A stretch of 64,000 nt of DNA from Porphyrobacter sp. AAP60 (lineage in GTDB: Bacteria > Pseudomonadota > Alphaproteobacteria > Sphingomonadales > Sphingomonadaceae). The translations under genes and the position numbers were made by a program. Numbering within the stretch: position 1 is the stretch's first letter; each line of letters starts with the position of its first letter. The notes beneath the pieces were generated by a model that saw only the letters and a program-made list of their open reading frames with translations, was not told the DNA's origin and did no database searches. The DNA is taken from NCBI RefSeq assembly GCF_001296025.1, contig NZ_LJHV01000010.1:78203-142202 (forward strand). The letters are read 5' to 3'. Below are positions 34,568-44,422 of the stretch, one piece after another.

Positions 34568-35892
34568 CGAACCGAGTTCGAGAAGGGCTTTTCACTGCCT
34601 TTTTGATTGCATGCCTCGCAATCGGGGGTGCGAGCCGAGAGGGCGACCTTGGCAACTTCGCTCTGCAAGTGTGCGGGATCGGATTTCTGGGCTGGGGCTT
34701 TTATCGTTTCGATTGGGCGGGACTTAAGGCCCCCGAACGCTTGCTGCTGGGGTTTGGCGCGCTTGGTCTTTTAACCCTAGTAGCGCAATTCGTTCCGCTC
34801 TCACCCGAGGCGTGGGCGCAGCTTCCTGGACGCAGCGCGATCGCAGCCGAATTGGCGTTGCTCAACGCACTGCCCGATCCGGGATTTGTGACACTCTCAT
34901 TCCACGACAGTTTGCGCTCGGCGATGTGGCTGCTTCCCGCACTCGGCGCCGGGATCGCGCTGCTGGCTGCGCGGACCGTTCCGACGGTGGTTGTGGCACT
35001 CGCATTGGTTGGCATGGCGCTTTTGTCCCTATTTCTGGGGCTTTTGCAGGTGTTGGGAGGGGCAGAGACGGACTGGTATCTCTACGACTTCACCAACCGC
35101 GGCTACATGGTCGGGTTCTTCGCTAATGCCAATCACATGGCCACACTGCTGCTTGTCTCGCTGCCGTTCCTCGGTGCGTTGGTGCGCGAGAGCAGAACCC
35201 GCTTGCCTGAGCGCAAGGTTGAGCTGACCCTCTTCGGGGCCGCGGTGTTTGGCCTATTGGCGATCGGGATCGGTCTGGTGGGCTCATTAACAGGATATGC
35301 GTTGCTGGCGCCGGCCGCGCTCGCCAGTGTGCTGATCGTCTGGACGCCGCGCAAGCGTCTGCTCGGATTGCTAACAGTTCCGGCGCTCGCGTTCGCTGCA
35401 CTGTTGCTTGGAATTATGGGGACCGGGCAGAACGCCTTCTCGCCAGATGCAAACTCCTCACTGGCCGGGCGCGAACAAATTCGGATGAACGCAGTTCCTG
35501 CGGCAGTCGATTTTTTCCCTGTTGGTTCAGGGCTCGGTACTTTCGAGGACGTATACCGCCGCTACGAGGACCAGGAGCGTGTAACCACCACGTTCATCAA
35601 CCATGCGCATAACGACTACCTTGAACTGGTCATTGATTTGGGCGCTCTTGGGTTACTATTGATTGCGGTGTTCTTCGCCTGGTGGCTTTACTGCCTGCGG
35701 TGTCTCTGGGGCGTTTCCGCGTCCCCTTTTGCCTGGGCGGGATGGGTCGCGATCGGTATCCTCCTGACACATTCAGGGTGGGATTATCCGCTACGCACCG
35801 CTGCTCTCAGCACTGTATTTGGTATTTGTTGTGTCCTCGTAGCCCGCATGGTGCCCGCCCGTGACGCCGATCGTGGAGCATCAATCACCTAG
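34564..35892 (+). CDS. O-antigen ligase/polymerase family membrane protein (Wzy_C)
   Basis: A 442-residue protein with about ten to twelve hydrophobic helices. The family mark is in the large periplasmic loop: FINHAHNDYLELVIDLGALG, with the conserved His in NHAHNDY. GSGLGTFEDVYRRYE precedes it. Such proteins polymerise repeat units (Wzy) or transfer glycans (WaaL). With another Wzy-like gene at 48926, the division of work is unclear. The ATG at 34564 overlaps the upstream stop. Confidence 0.85.
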   Translation: MTNRVREGLFTAFLIACLAIGGASREGDLGNFALQVCGIGFLGWGFYRFDWAGLKAPERLLLGFGALGLLTLVAQFVPLSPEAWAQLPGRSAIAAELALLNALPDPGFVTLSFHDSLRSAMWLLPALGAGIALLAARTVPTVVVALALVGMALLSLFLGLLQVLGGAETDWYLYDFTNRGYMVGFFANANHMATLLLVSLPFLGALVRESRTRLPERKVELTLFGAAVFGLLAIGIGLVGSLTGYALLAPAALASVLIVWTPRKRLLGLLTVPALAFAALLLGIMGTGQNAFSPDANSSLAGREQIRMNAVPAAVDFFPVGSGLGTFEDVYRRYEDQERVTTTFINHAHNDYLELVIDLGALGLLLIAVFFAWWLYCLRCLWGVSASPFAWAGWVAIGILLTHSGWDYPLRTAALSTVFGICCVLVARMVPARDADRGASIT

Positions 35893-35936
35893 CGGCGACA
35901 CGGCCCGTCCTGCGTCGCTTCGAAACCGTGAGACGC

Positions 35937-35962
35937 GTTACCTCGCCTCGGTAACACTTTTT
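35937..35962 (+). terminator. terminator after the export operon
   Basis: GTTACC (35937-35942) pairs with GGTAAC (35950-35955) around a 7-base loop, followed by ACTTTTTAA. It sits in the 150-base gap between two convergent genes, 45 bases after the ligase-like stop. Six pairs is a short stem. Confidence 0.5.
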
Positions 35963-36041
35963 AAGATGGCGACGAAAGAATGAATCGCGAGCCGAGGCGT
36001 CAGCATTAATGGGGTTTACGCACTGTGCCCCACTCCGTCGC

Positions 36042-37274
36042 TTACAACCGCTCAGATTGCATTTTTTGGATCATCTCGCGCCATTCGCGCAGGCGTTTTG
36101 TTCGGGAAAGCTCTGCGAGGCAGTATGTCCTCGCGTTGGCTCCGAGACGCGAACGAAGCGCTGGGTCACGTTCCAATGTCAAAACAAAGTCTGCGACTCC
36201 GCGCGCATCACCCTTTGCGAAGCTCGCTCCGCAGTCTGCCGCGCGAATCAGGCGGGCCACTTCACCGTTCTCATCGCCAATGAAGATAATCGGCTTACCG
36301 ACCGCGGCGGCGCCATAGAATTTGCTCGGAACAATCAATCCTTCGAGCACAGGCTCAAGCGAGAGCCAGTGAATGTCGGGCACGTTAAGGCTTTGCGGAA
36401 GTTCGCTGCGTGGGCGATAGGGCCGCCGATCAATCGTGCCAGCAAGGCGGTTGGCGCCCATGGCCGCTTCCACCAAGGCGTGCTTGGCGCCGCCCCCAAT
36501 AAACAAAAGCTTGAAGGAATCAGCGAGCTCTTGCTTCATGAGACTGGCCGCCTCGAGCATGGTGTTGGCATCATGCGCTCTGCCAAGGTTACCTGAATAG
36601 CCGATAACCAGAGTACCGGGCTCGTATCCCCACTCGCTTCGCAAGCTGTTCGCTTCAGGCTTTAGCGGCCATACCTCATCTTCGCCTGCCCAGTTCTGGA
36701 TGACCATGATCTGGTGATCGGCCACACCGCGCGAACGCAGCATATCGCGCATGCGCTCACCAATAACAACGTTCATCAAGGCTTTCTTCCAAGCCCAGTC
36801 GCGTAACCAGGTGACGAGACGCACAATGGGATTTGCCGGCGTCCCATAGCCGAGCCGGGTGGCCGTTTCAGGGTAGATGTCCTGAACCCAGTGAATCACG
36901 TCAGCGCCTTTCAGACGCGCAAGGATGACAGCGAACAATCCCATGAGCGGCGGATCGGTGAGACAAATGACCAGATCGCCCCGCCGCACATGCGAAGCGC
37001 CTGCTAATAGCCCGCCCAGATAGAATGCGATAAAGTTCAGCAAACGCCCGAGAAGAGACTGTTGAGAGATCGGAAGGTTCGGCAGGCGGGTGACGGTAAC
37101 CCTTGGGTCCATCGAACCAGACGTGCTCCCGGCTGTCCCCGTGTAGGAAGCCGCCGCCGTGATCACATGCATATCGAGTGCAAGCGGAGTGAGCCCTTCG
37201 ACCAGGTCTGACAGCATCAACGAGGTTGCGGATTCATCGGGATGGAAGAAGCGGTTAATGAAGACGAGGCGCAT
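36042..37274 (-). CDS. glycosyltransferase family 4 (WbuB-like)
   Basis: A 410-residue cytoplasmic or membrane-associated enzyme with GT-B fold. The N-terminus MRLVFINRFFHPDESAT, then VQDIYPETA and GYSGNLGRAHD are typical of the WbuB/WcaI-like group. The C-terminal donor site lies around VPSKFYGAAAVGKPIIF. It adds a sugar to the lipid-linked repeat unit; the sugar is not predictable. AAGGAAAC precedes the ATG. It is the last gene of a minus-strand operon with the initiating transferase. Confidence 0.87.
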   Translation of the reverse strand: MRLVFINRFFHPDESATSLMLSDLVEGLTPLALDMHVITAAASYTGTAGSTSGSMDPRVTVTRLPNLPISQQSLLGRLLNFIAFYLGGLLAGASHVRRGDLVICLTDPPLMGLFAVILARLKGADVIHWVQDIYPETATRLGYGTPANPIVRLVTWLRDWAWKKALMNVVIGERMRDMLRSRGVADHQIMVIQNWAGEDEVWPLKPEANSLRSEWGYEPGTLVIGYSGNLGRAHDANTMLEAASLMKQELADSFKLLFIGGGAKHALVEAAMGANRLAGTIDRRPYRPRSELPQSLNVPDIHWLSLEPVLEGLIVPSKFYGAAAVGKPIIFIGDENGEVARLIRAADCGASFAKGDARGVADFVLTLERDPALRSRLGANARTYCLAELSRTKRLREWREMIQKMQSERL

Positions 37275-37612
37275 AGAACGTTTCCTTGCTCAGGAGCAGC
37301 GGAGTAAACAAGGGGTTGTGGGCAGCAACTTGCAAATAGTCCGTTTGATGTCTCGTCGATCCGCCGGCATATTGAGAGACGAAGCTGAGGCATTCGCCTT
37401 GGCCAGATGTTCCGCAGCTGACATTGCCTTTGTCACGAGCGGTGAGTCCGCTCCTGTGCAGTGGAGATAGCGATCAGCCCCGGCGCGTGCCTCTGCCAGC
37501 AAGGGGGGCAGGGCACGGCGAACGACCTCGTGCTTACCCGCAAAGCCACACAGCAATGCGCCAAACGCCCGCACGATCAATGAGCAACTTTTCGCTAGCC
37601 GGCCCTTGCGCT
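37275..37612. other. 338-base gap inside the minus-strand operon
   Basis: A 129-codon minus-strand frame crosses it but overlaps the upstream gene and has no protein-like features. Another frame near the downstream gene has a short protein-like stretch (DYLQVAAHNPLFTPLLL), perhaps a gene remnant. Nothing firm. Confidence 0.35.
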
Positions 37613-39073
37613 TTACTTCGCACCAATACCGGTGAGGATCACTCGAATGGTTTTGAGGGCAACCAGCAAGTCGAGCCACAAAGAGATATTTTTGATGTAA
37701 TAGAAATCGTAGCGCAGCTTGGAGAGCACGTCATTTACGCCCGTTACGTGCCCCTGATTGACCTGCGCCCAGCCGGTGATCCCCGGGCGGACTATGTGCC
37801 GATACGAATAGAACGGCAGCTCATCTTCGTACCACTCTGCCAGTGATCGCGCTTCGGGACGCGGTCCGATGAAGCTCATGTCTCCGGCAAGAATATTGAA
37901 AATCTGGGGCAATTCGTCGATGCGGCTTCGGCGCAAGAAGCGCCCCAGCCGGGTGATCCGCTCATCGTCAGTCTGCGTCGTCGCATCTTCACGTGCAGCT
38001 TGTTGCTCGGCAACAGGATCGCGCTCACGCATGGTCCGGAACTTGATCATCCTGAAGGTATCGCCGCGAAAACCGACGCGCTCCTGAATGAAGAAAGCAC
38101 GGCCCCGCGAATCGATCTTCACAAGCAGTGCGATGACCGCGAAGGCTATCAGGCACAACGGCAGCAGCGCTATTGCTCCACACAGGTCGATGAGACGCTT
38201 GACGGCCATATAGGGGACGTTGGGAATGAGCGAGCCGAGCTCATTTTCGCTCAAATGGGCGATCTTGACCTGACCCGTCTGCATCTCCGCTATCTGCCGA
38301 TAATGGTAGACCGGAACTCCGGCCAGCGACGCCTGTGCGAAGAGGCGCTCCCAGCCACCGGAATGACAATAATGCAAGTCGGCCACAAGGGCCCAGCCGC
38401 GCCGGCCCGAGCGCACCAGTTCGTCGAGATCGGCGAGGGCCGGTGCGGGCAAATAGAATCCGCTCAACTGGATTTCGCTGGCCCGCCCACGCGTGACGAC
38501 GACGTGCGGCTTCATAATACCCCTGGACCGCACTGCTATAAGAAAGCTTGTCAATACTGCGCCTGCGGCCGTGATTGCGAAGAGAGAGGCAGAGAAGGGC
38601 AGTCGCAGCAAGGCAAGCACGCCAAGCGCAGTGCTGAAGATAGCAAAGTTGACGGGCAGGACATAAGAAAGGTGCCGCGCCTTGGCGTGTTCCCTGAGGC
38701 GCGCTAGGACATAATAACTTATGGCAGCGGCCAGAGCGAGCGCCATGAGGGTCTCGTTGAAGCCGCCGGCGAAAGCGGCGCGACCTTGTAGCGCCCAGAC
38801 CGAAAGAGCGGGAACCATGCCGCCCGCAAGGCAAAGTGGGAGCTCGAGCCGACGCAGAAGCGTGGCGCGAGTGTCGAGCAGGCTGGATGGCAGGGTGTGC
38901 CCCTCATCCTCTGTGTCCCCGCTTGAGTCTTTTCGCGCCTTGCCCTTCGCTTTGGGTGCGGCGGGCGCGGCATTTTTCAGATCGGTCCGCGCCGGGATCC
39001 CGCGAGTGTCGAATTCGTCCAGTGTAGGGTCATGGACGAATTCGGAGAAAGCTGTGTTCACCGGCTCGTTCAT
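37613..39073 (-). CDS. initiating sugar-phosphate transferase (PNPT, WcaJ-like)
   Basis: A 486-residue protein. The N-terminus (residues about 80-210) has four membrane helices and a nucleotide-binding-like region. The C-terminal 200 residues form the catalytic bacterial sugar transferase domain: VKRLIDLCGAIALLPL (membrane anchor), FFIQERVGFRGDTFRMIKFR, LRRSRIDELPQIFNIL and SFIGPRPEARS, ending VRPGITGWAQVNQG. It transfers a hexose-1-phosphate, usually glucose or galactose, to undecaprenyl phosphate, which starts repeat-unit assembly. Its start overlaps the NusG-like stop by 4 bases. Confidence 0.92.
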   Translation of the reverse strand: MNEPVNTAFSEFVHDPTLDEFDTRGIPARTDLKNAAPAAPKAKGKARKDSSGDTEDEGHTLPSSLLDTRATLLRRLELPLCLAGGMVPALSVWALQGRAAFAGGFNETLMALALAAAISYYVLARLREHAKARHLSYVLPVNFAIFSTALGVLALLRLPFSASLFAITAAGAVLTSFLIAVRSRGIMKPHVVVTRGRASEIQLSGFYLPAPALADLDELVRSGRRGWALVADLHYCHSGGWERLFAQASLAGVPVYHYRQIAEMQTGQVKIAHLSENELGSLIPNVPYMAVKRLIDLCGAIALLPLCLIAFAVIALLVKIDSRGRAFFIQERVGFRGDTFRMIKFRTMRERDPVAEQQAAREDATTQTDDERITRLGRFLRRSRIDELPQIFNILAGDMSFIGPRPEARSLAEWYEDELPFYSYRHIVRPGITGWAQVNQGHVTGVNDVLSKLRYDFYYIKNISLWLDLLVALKTIRVILTGIGAK

Positions 39074-39597
39074 CGCAAAGCAGCCTTACGAAGCACCGTA
39101 CCAGCGGCTGGGCGAAGATCGGCCGCTGCAAAGCTGACGCGGGTCTGCTGACCCATCAATTCGAGCAGCACCATGACGCGGCGGTCAGGGGTTAACCTGT
39201 CAATTTTTCCGACGAACGAAACAAAGGGACCGCTCGCAACTGTCACGGTTGCTCCCGCCTCAAATAGCTGATCGGCAACGACCACCTCGTCGTTACCACA
39301 TGCGGCCTGAAGGTCAGCGATGATGCCGGGCGGCACCCGCGTCGGCTTCCCACCGAAGCTTACCAGCCGAGAAATGCCATAGGTCGAATTCACCAACGAC
39401 CACGGAGCAGCCGCCTCGCCATAGGACAAAAAAAGGTAACCCGGGAAAAGGGGGCGGAGCGCCTTTACAAAATGCCCACCGCGCACGGAGGTTGTGCGCT
39501 CAAGAGGCTGGAAAGTATGGAATTTTTGGCGATTAAGATTGCGACGGGCAATTTTGTCCGCGTTTGGCTTCACTTGAGCCAAGTACCAATCAACCAT
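39070..39597 (-). CDS. NusG-family transcription elongation factor (RfaH/UpxY-like)
   Basis: A 175-residue protein. It starts DWYLAQVKPNADKIARRNLN and continues with LFPGYLFLSY, the NusG N-terminal domain. After about residue 110 comes a KOW-like part, GATVTVASGPFVSFVGKID. As the first gene of an EPS operon and separate from housekeeping nusG, it fits the specialised NusG paralogues (RfaH, UpxY, LoaP) that keep RNA polymerase running through long polysaccharide operons. The mode of recruitment in alphaproteobacteria is not established. Confidence 0.87.
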   Translation of the reverse strand: MVDWYLAQVKPNADKIARRNLNRQKFHTFQPLERTTSVRGGHFVKALRPLFPGYLFLSYGEAAAPWSLVNSTYGISRLVSFGGKPTRVPPGIIADLQAACGNDEVVVADQLFEAGATVTVASGPFVSFVGKIDRLTPDRRVMVLLELMGQQTRVSFAAADLRPAAGTVLRKAALR

Positions 39598-40444
39598 GTC
39601 GAAATCCCCCTAACAGCTCTCGGATGGCCACGTACACCCAATTGGCACTCTGGACTAAGTTTAATTACGTGTCGCGAGAATGACGATCCGAAAGTTGCGT
39701 TGAACCGGGTTTTTGCGACGAAGCGACCAATTGCTGCGGTGCAGCGTATTACAAATTTTAGAGAGCGGCTCGGTTTGGCGCAACCTAATGGCTTCGGCGC
39801 AGCAATCATCCAATCGCAGAATGCGGCGGCCTGGCGGCACCGGGGTCGTGCTGCAAACGCGGTGGTTTAAAAGGCCTCCCACGGCAGACCGAGAGGAGAG
39901 GATTGTGCAGCGAGCCTATGCGGAGGATTGATGACATCGCGAAACACTACGGCGCAACCGCCGCCGATCCCCGACCGCGCTGGCTACAAGCCGCCTGCGA
40001 CGCATTTCCTGCATTATCTTCGCCAAGCCAAGATCGTGCATCGACGCAGCGAGATGCGAGCCAGAGTGTCGGCCTGTGCAGATGGCCCGCCAGCCGTGTC
40101 GCGACCTGATTGACGGGCGCGACACGAACAATTGACCGCTTCGCCAATTAAGACGAGGTAAGGGAAAATTTGCTGAATTCTTTTGATACCGCTCCGCAGG
40201 GCCAAAGATGGGCCCCCGTGAGATGCGCAGGCGACCTCCCAAAAAGAGTTGACCGTGTGAGCCAAGGCAATACTGCCAGCAAGGACCGCGCGGGTTTTTT
40301 GCGCGACTGACGCGAAACTTTCGTGGGGGGAAGCGCAAAACGCGCAATCGCGTCTTGCAATATATGCTGGCCGCCGTATTGTTCAAAATTGAACGTTATG
40401 CGGCTCGTTAGTGCTAGTACGGTTCATTCAACATCTTACCGGCG
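39598..40444. promoter_or_regulatory. 850-base divergent control region of the EPS locus
   Basis: Separates the minus-strand nusG-like operon from the plus-strand regulator and gmd copy 2. A minimal frame, GTG at 39904, follows AGGAGAGGA; it ends in TGATG and couples to a 60-codon frame to 40113 (MTSRNTTAQPPPIP...). This could be a leader peptide or chance. No other gene seen. Confidence 0.35.
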
Positions 40445-40488
40445 GGCCTGCAGGCTGACGCCGTGCGGTAGCCTAGGCGCTGCAGGCC
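40445..40488 (+). promoter_or_regulatory. hairpin presenting an ops-like motif before the regulator gene
   Basis: GGCCTGCAG (40445-40453) and CTGCAGGCC (40480-40488) form a perfect 9-base inverted repeat; an inner CGCC/GGCG stem closes a 13-base loop, GTGCGGTAGCCTA. The loop contains GCGGTAGCCT, close to the E. coli ops core GGCGGTAGCNT recognised by RfaH. It ends 4 bases before the ATG of the MarR-type gene. Confidence 0.4.
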
Positions 40489-40492
40489 ACTA

Positions 40493-40882
40493 ATGAGCCT
40501 CCAACGCGATCAGGCTCGCGAGGACGCGCAGTTCAAGGTTCTTCGGATCCTTGCACGCGATCCGCGCATATCGCAGCGCGAATTGGCTGACGAGCTTGGG
40601 ATTAGTCTTGGGGCGACAAATTACATTCTGCGCGGACTTGTCGATCGGGGCTTGGTTACGCTCGACCGGTTTCGCCACTCTGCCGACAAGCGCCGCTATG
40701 TCTATGTGCTGACGCCTGGCGGGCTGGCGGCGAAGAGCGCGATTGCGCGGCGCTTCCTTTCCCGCAAGCGCGCGGAATATCTGGCGCTGAAGCGCGAGAT
40801 TGAGGAGTTGGGTAGCGAATTGCGGGACGACGCGGGTGACGGAAACGAGGATCTGAGCGATCAGACCGGTCACAGCACATGA
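40493..40882 (+). CDS. MarR-family EPS-associated regulator
   Basis: A 129-residue winged-helix protein. The helix-turn-helix is ISQRELADELGISLGATNYI, followed by the wing with SADKRRYVYVLTPGG and a C-terminal basic and acidic coiled helix. This matches the family annotated as MarR family EPS-associated transcriptional regulators, found beside NusG-like factors and gmd-type genes. The start codon follows a hairpin rather than a clear ribosome-binding site, so translation may depend on folding of the leader. Confidence 0.85.
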   Translation: MSLQRDQAREDAQFKVLRILARDPRISQRELADELGISLGATNYILRGLVDRGLVTLDRFRHSADKRRYVYVLTPGGLAAKSAIARRFLSRKRAEYLALKREIEELGSELRDDAGDGNEDLSDQTGHST

Positions 40883-41082
40883 GTATCGCATGGCCTTATC
40901 TTGTTTTGCCTTTTGCCGGCTTCGTTTCCGCTACATGCGTGCCAATCGAAGTTATCGAGCGTGGAGTGCTGAAAAACTTTCGGATCTATAAACGAGGCTC
41001 TAAGGTACTCTGGTTTCATAAGGCGCGCTGAAGGCACCCATTTGCGCCCCAGGTCCAACCATTTCATGAAAAGAAGTGCTGA

Positions 41083-42144
41083 ATGACGAGACACAAGAAA
41101 GCTTTGATTACTGGGGTGACGGGACAGGATGGAGCCTATCTGTCGCGCCTGCTGCTTGATAAGGGTTATCAGGTCCACGGCGTCAAGCGTCGCTCCTCGT
41201 CGTTTAACACCGGCAGGATCGAGGATATCTACCAGGACCCGCACGTGCAGCACCCGAGATTTGTGCTGCATTACGGGGATCTGACCGATTCCACCAACCT
41301 GATCCGGATCGTGCAAGAAGTGCAACCCGACGAGATCTACAATCTAGCTGCCCAAAGCCATGTTGCGGTGAGTTTCGAGACCCCCGAATACACGGCCAAT
41401 GCCGATGCGATCGGCACTTTGCGGCTGCTCGAGGCGATCCGGATCGTCGGGCTTGAGAATACCTGCCGGTTCTACCAGGCCTCGACCTCCGAGCTTTACG
41501 GGCTCGTGCAGGAAGTGCCGCAGCGCGAGACTACGCCCTTCTATCCGCGCAGCCCCTATGCGGCGGCAAAGCTCTATGCCTACTGGATCGCGGTTAATTA
41601 CCGTGAGGCCTATGGTATCCATGCTTCGAACGGCATTCTGTTCAATCACGAGAGCCCGCTGCGCGGTGAGACCTTCGTCACCCGCAAGATCACGCGTGCG
41701 GCTGCAGCGATATCGCTTGGGCAGCAGAACCGGCTCTACCTCGGCAACCTCGACGCTAAGCGCGATTGGGGCCATGCCCGCGAATATGTCGAGGGGATGT
41801 GGCTGATGGTGCAGCAGGATGAGCCTGATGATTATGTGCTCGCAACCGGCGTGACCACCGAGGTGCGCGAATTCGTGCGCTGGGCCTTCGAAGATGCGGG
41901 TATTCCGATCGAGTTCCGCGGCGAAGGGATCGAGGAGAAGGGCTATGCCTGCGACGGCGGTCGCTGCCTGGTCGAGGTCGATCCGGCCTATTTCAGGCCA
42001 ACCGAAGTGGATTTGCTGCTCGGAGATCCTTCCAAGGCTCACGAGAAACTGGGCTGGCGGCACCAGACCAGCGTGCGTGAACTTGTTCGCGAAATGGTCG
42101 CCGCTGACCTCGAGATGATACGGACAAAGTTAGGAAATGCCTAA
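41083..42144 (+). CDS. gmd: GDP-mannose 4,6-dehydratase, copy 2
   Basis: A 353-residue protein nearly identical to copy 1 (about nine residues in ten by eye), with the same motifs ([42 protein letters not shown]). It makes GDP-4-keto-6-deoxymannose. Its end overlaps the next gene by 8 bases. The next gene is not fcl but another Gmd-like enzyme, so this copy may feed a different product, such as GDP-rhamnose or GDP-perosamine; no aminotransferase is seen. Confidence 0.94.
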   Translation: MTRHKKALITGVTGQDGAYLSRLLLDKGYQVHGVKRRSSSFNTGRIEDIYQDPHVQHPRFVLHYGDLTDSTNLIRIVQEVQPDEIYNLAAQSHVAVSFETPEYTANADAIGTLRLLEAIRIVGLENTCRFYQASTSELYGLVQEVPQRETTPFYPRSPYAAAKLYAYWIAVNYREAYGIHASNGILFNHESPLRGETFVTRKITRAAAAISLGQQNRLYLGNLDAKRDWGHAREYVEGMWLMVQQDEPDDYVLATGVTTEVREFVRWAFEDAGIPIEFRGEGIEEKGYACDGGRCLVEVDPAYFRPTEVDLLLGDPSKAHEKLGWRHQTSVRELVREMVAADLEMIRTKLGNA

Positions 42145-43105
42145 ACGCGCTCTTGTATGTGGTGTCTCCGGGCAGGATGGGAGCTATCTTGCTCAACTAC
42201 TGCTTTCGAAAGGCTACGAAGTTCACGGAACATCTCGGGATGCAGAAATATCGGCGTTTTCCAACTTAGAAAAACTAGGAATAAGAGACGAAGTTAAACT
42301 TTGGTCAATGTCTCTTGCCGACTTTCGTAGCGTCCTGTCCACGATCACGAAGGTCGAGCCTGATGAAATTTACAATCTCGCCGGTCAAAGTTCGGTTGGG
42401 CTTTCATTTGAGCAGCCCGTTGAGACAGTAGAAAGTATAAGTCTGGGAGTATTGAACCTATTAGAGGTAATACGTTTCATTGGTGGGGTCCCAAAATTTT
42501 ATAACGCAAGTTCAAGCGAGTGTTTTGGTGATACAGGAATCGAACCGGCCAACGAAAACACTCCCTTCCGGCCTAGAAGTCCATATGCTGTTGCAAAAGC
42601 GGCTGCGCATTGGGCTGTCGCTAACTACCGTGAGGCCTACGGAATTTTTGCCTGCAATGGCATCCTATTCAATCATGAAAGCCCACTCCGCCCTGCTCGT
42701 TTCGTGACCAGCAAGATTGTTCGATCAGCCTGTGCCATCAAGCGAGGCAATCTTGACCGGTTGGCGCTCGGCAACATCGATATTTCACGCGACTGGGGTA
42801 GTGCGCCTGAATATGTCGAAGCTATGTGGAGAATGGTGCAAAAGAAGACAGCAAGCGATTATGTAATCGCCACTGGTGAAACGACGAGCCTCTCTGATTT
42901 TCTCGCTGCAGCATTTGAAGCGGTTGATCTGGATTGGCGAGAGCATGTGGAATACAACACTGATCTGGCACGTCCATCGGACATACGTTTTAGCGCAGCT
43001 GATCCAGGAAAGGCCCAGCGGGAACTCGGATGGCAGGCGCAAAGCTCCATGCGTGATGTCGTCGAAGAAATGATCAAGGCCGAACTTATGCGCGTAAGCA
43101 TCTAA
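42137..43105 (+). CDS. GDP-mannose dehydratase-like SDR (Gmd/Rmd family)
   Basis: A 322-residue SDR starting at an ATG inside the end of gmd copy 2. It has [29 protein letters not shown] and [15 protein letters not shown], so it belongs to the Gmd-type branch but lacks the [10 protein letters not shown] segment of true Gmd. It may be a second dehydratase or the reductase that makes GDP-D-rhamnose. The DNA is visibly richer in A and T than neighbouring genes, suggesting separate acquisition. Confidence 0.85.
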   Translation: MPKRALVCGVSGQDGSYLAQLLLSKGYEVHGTSRDAEISAFSNLEKLGIRDEVKLWSMSLADFRSVLSTITKVEPDEIYNLAGQSSVGLSFEQPVETVESISLGVLNLLEVIRFIGGVPKFYNASSSECFGDTGIEPANENTPFRPRSPYAVAKAAAHWAVANYREAYGIFACNGILFNHESPLRPARFVTSKIVRSACAIKRGNLDRLALGNIDISRDWGSAPEYVEAMWRMVQKKTASDYVIATGETTSLSDFLAAAFEAVDLDWREHVEYNTDLARPSDIRFSAADPGKAQRELGWQAQSSMRDVVEEMIKAELMRVSI

Positions 43106-44147
43106 ACACCTAGCTTGTTGAGGCAGTACGGAACTAAAGAATTAAATTTATAAAAGAAAATTGTGAAGAATGCCGGGATGGCGATTTCACCCGAGCTGGC
43201 GCTCGGGTTGATTTCGGCGCACTCTCAGGCGCTATATATGGAGATGATCAGGATCGCCGGGAATTTGGACACCCCTAGCATCTATGTCGTCGAACACGAT
43301 CGTACCGTTCTGCTCGGACCGTTCACAGAGTTGGTTTATTCAGGTCGAATTGCCAAAGAGCGCAACTAGTTGCCGCGCATTATTGTCAAATGCGGAGACG
43401 AAGTACAAGACTGGCGCGAAGAAATCATCTGGAATGAATATCTTATGCTGCTCGATATCGGTACAGCTGAATGATTTTGGGCCGCTTGGCTTTGACCGGC
43501 GAATGCGCGAGGCGCAGGTCAAATGATTTGACATTGATCGTTGGGCTAAGGCCGCAAAATAGTCACTGGTCGATTAGGATGCAGTTACAAATGTTAAGGT
43601 ATTTTTGATGTAGTTTCCGGATTAGCTGCATCATAAATTAGAGCTCAGCACATTTATATTTTCGGAATGCGAGGAGTATGATCTTATGATTTTGAGAACA
43701 GTCTCAATAATTTCTGACTTATTTGAGTTTACTTCGCGTGCGCGGGTCTGACTAAACCTTCCTGCTGGAGGCAGGAGGTCCGCCGAGGTGGCACGAACGC
43801 TTTCACAGGATCGTCGGAATGGGGTTGTCGCTTCGATTGACGGCAGCCGAGTTGCCGAGCGGTAGCAGTACATTTTGGTGTCAGCACATCTAGCACCATC
43901 CGCTCCCAGCGTCTTGATAATGAGCATAGCCGAGCCGTTGCCAAGCGTAGCGGGGGCGACTGCCACTGGGGCAGGATCTAAGCGCACGGCGACTTCATCA
44001 AGAAGCTGCTCGGCAGGCTCGTCGATATCTTCCAGTCCGCCCAGTGCGCCAATTAATTCAGATCATGCGGCTACGAACTGAAATGAACGGAAACCAGTCT
44101 AATCCCAATTTGGTCCCGGGGTCCTAGAATGCTAAATGCTAACTGAT
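43106..44147. other. 1.0-kb AT-rich gap, no clear gene
   Basis: Contains a 63-codon plus-strand frame (43178-43369) and a minus-strand frame (43631-43987) that I cannot relate to any family. Composition is AT-rich like the preceding gene. Probably a junction of separately acquired DNA. Confidence 0.35.
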
Positions 44148-44336
44148 TTATACGAGCGGCCGGTGCTCAACGTTGGACGGATCATACTCGATATCTTCGT
44201 GCATACCCACAAACTTCGGATGCCGACGTATGTCGATCAAGGTCCAGCCGATTTCCCCGAACCAGAAGTGATCGAGCCCGAAATGCGCGCGAAGGCCATA
44301 AGCGAGAGCCTTGATGGACCACAAAATGTGTTGTTC
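44148..44336 (-). pseudogene. unidentified gene fragment, C-terminal end
   Basis: A minus-strand frame of about 62 codons is strikingly protein-like: KALAYGLRAHFGLDHFWFGE, then IGWTLIDIRRHPKFVGMHED, ending NVEHRPLV and TAA. No start is present; a TAA lies directly upstream. It looks like the preserved end of a longer gene. The family is not recognised. Confidence 0.35.
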
Positions 44337-44422
44337 TTAACGCGGCGTGGCGGCTGGGCAAGCGACGGGACAACCTTGGTGATCCCAGTTAGCATCTGCT
44401 TCTACAAAGAGACTGGAATGAG

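Noticed and set aside
37290..37679. 129-codon minus-strand frame between transferase genes
   Set aside because: Overlaps the upstream gene in another frame and has no family features.
43631..43987. 118-codon minus-strand frame in the AT-rich gap
   Set aside because: Partly protein-like in its first half but unrecognised, with a low-quality second half; not enough to call a gene.
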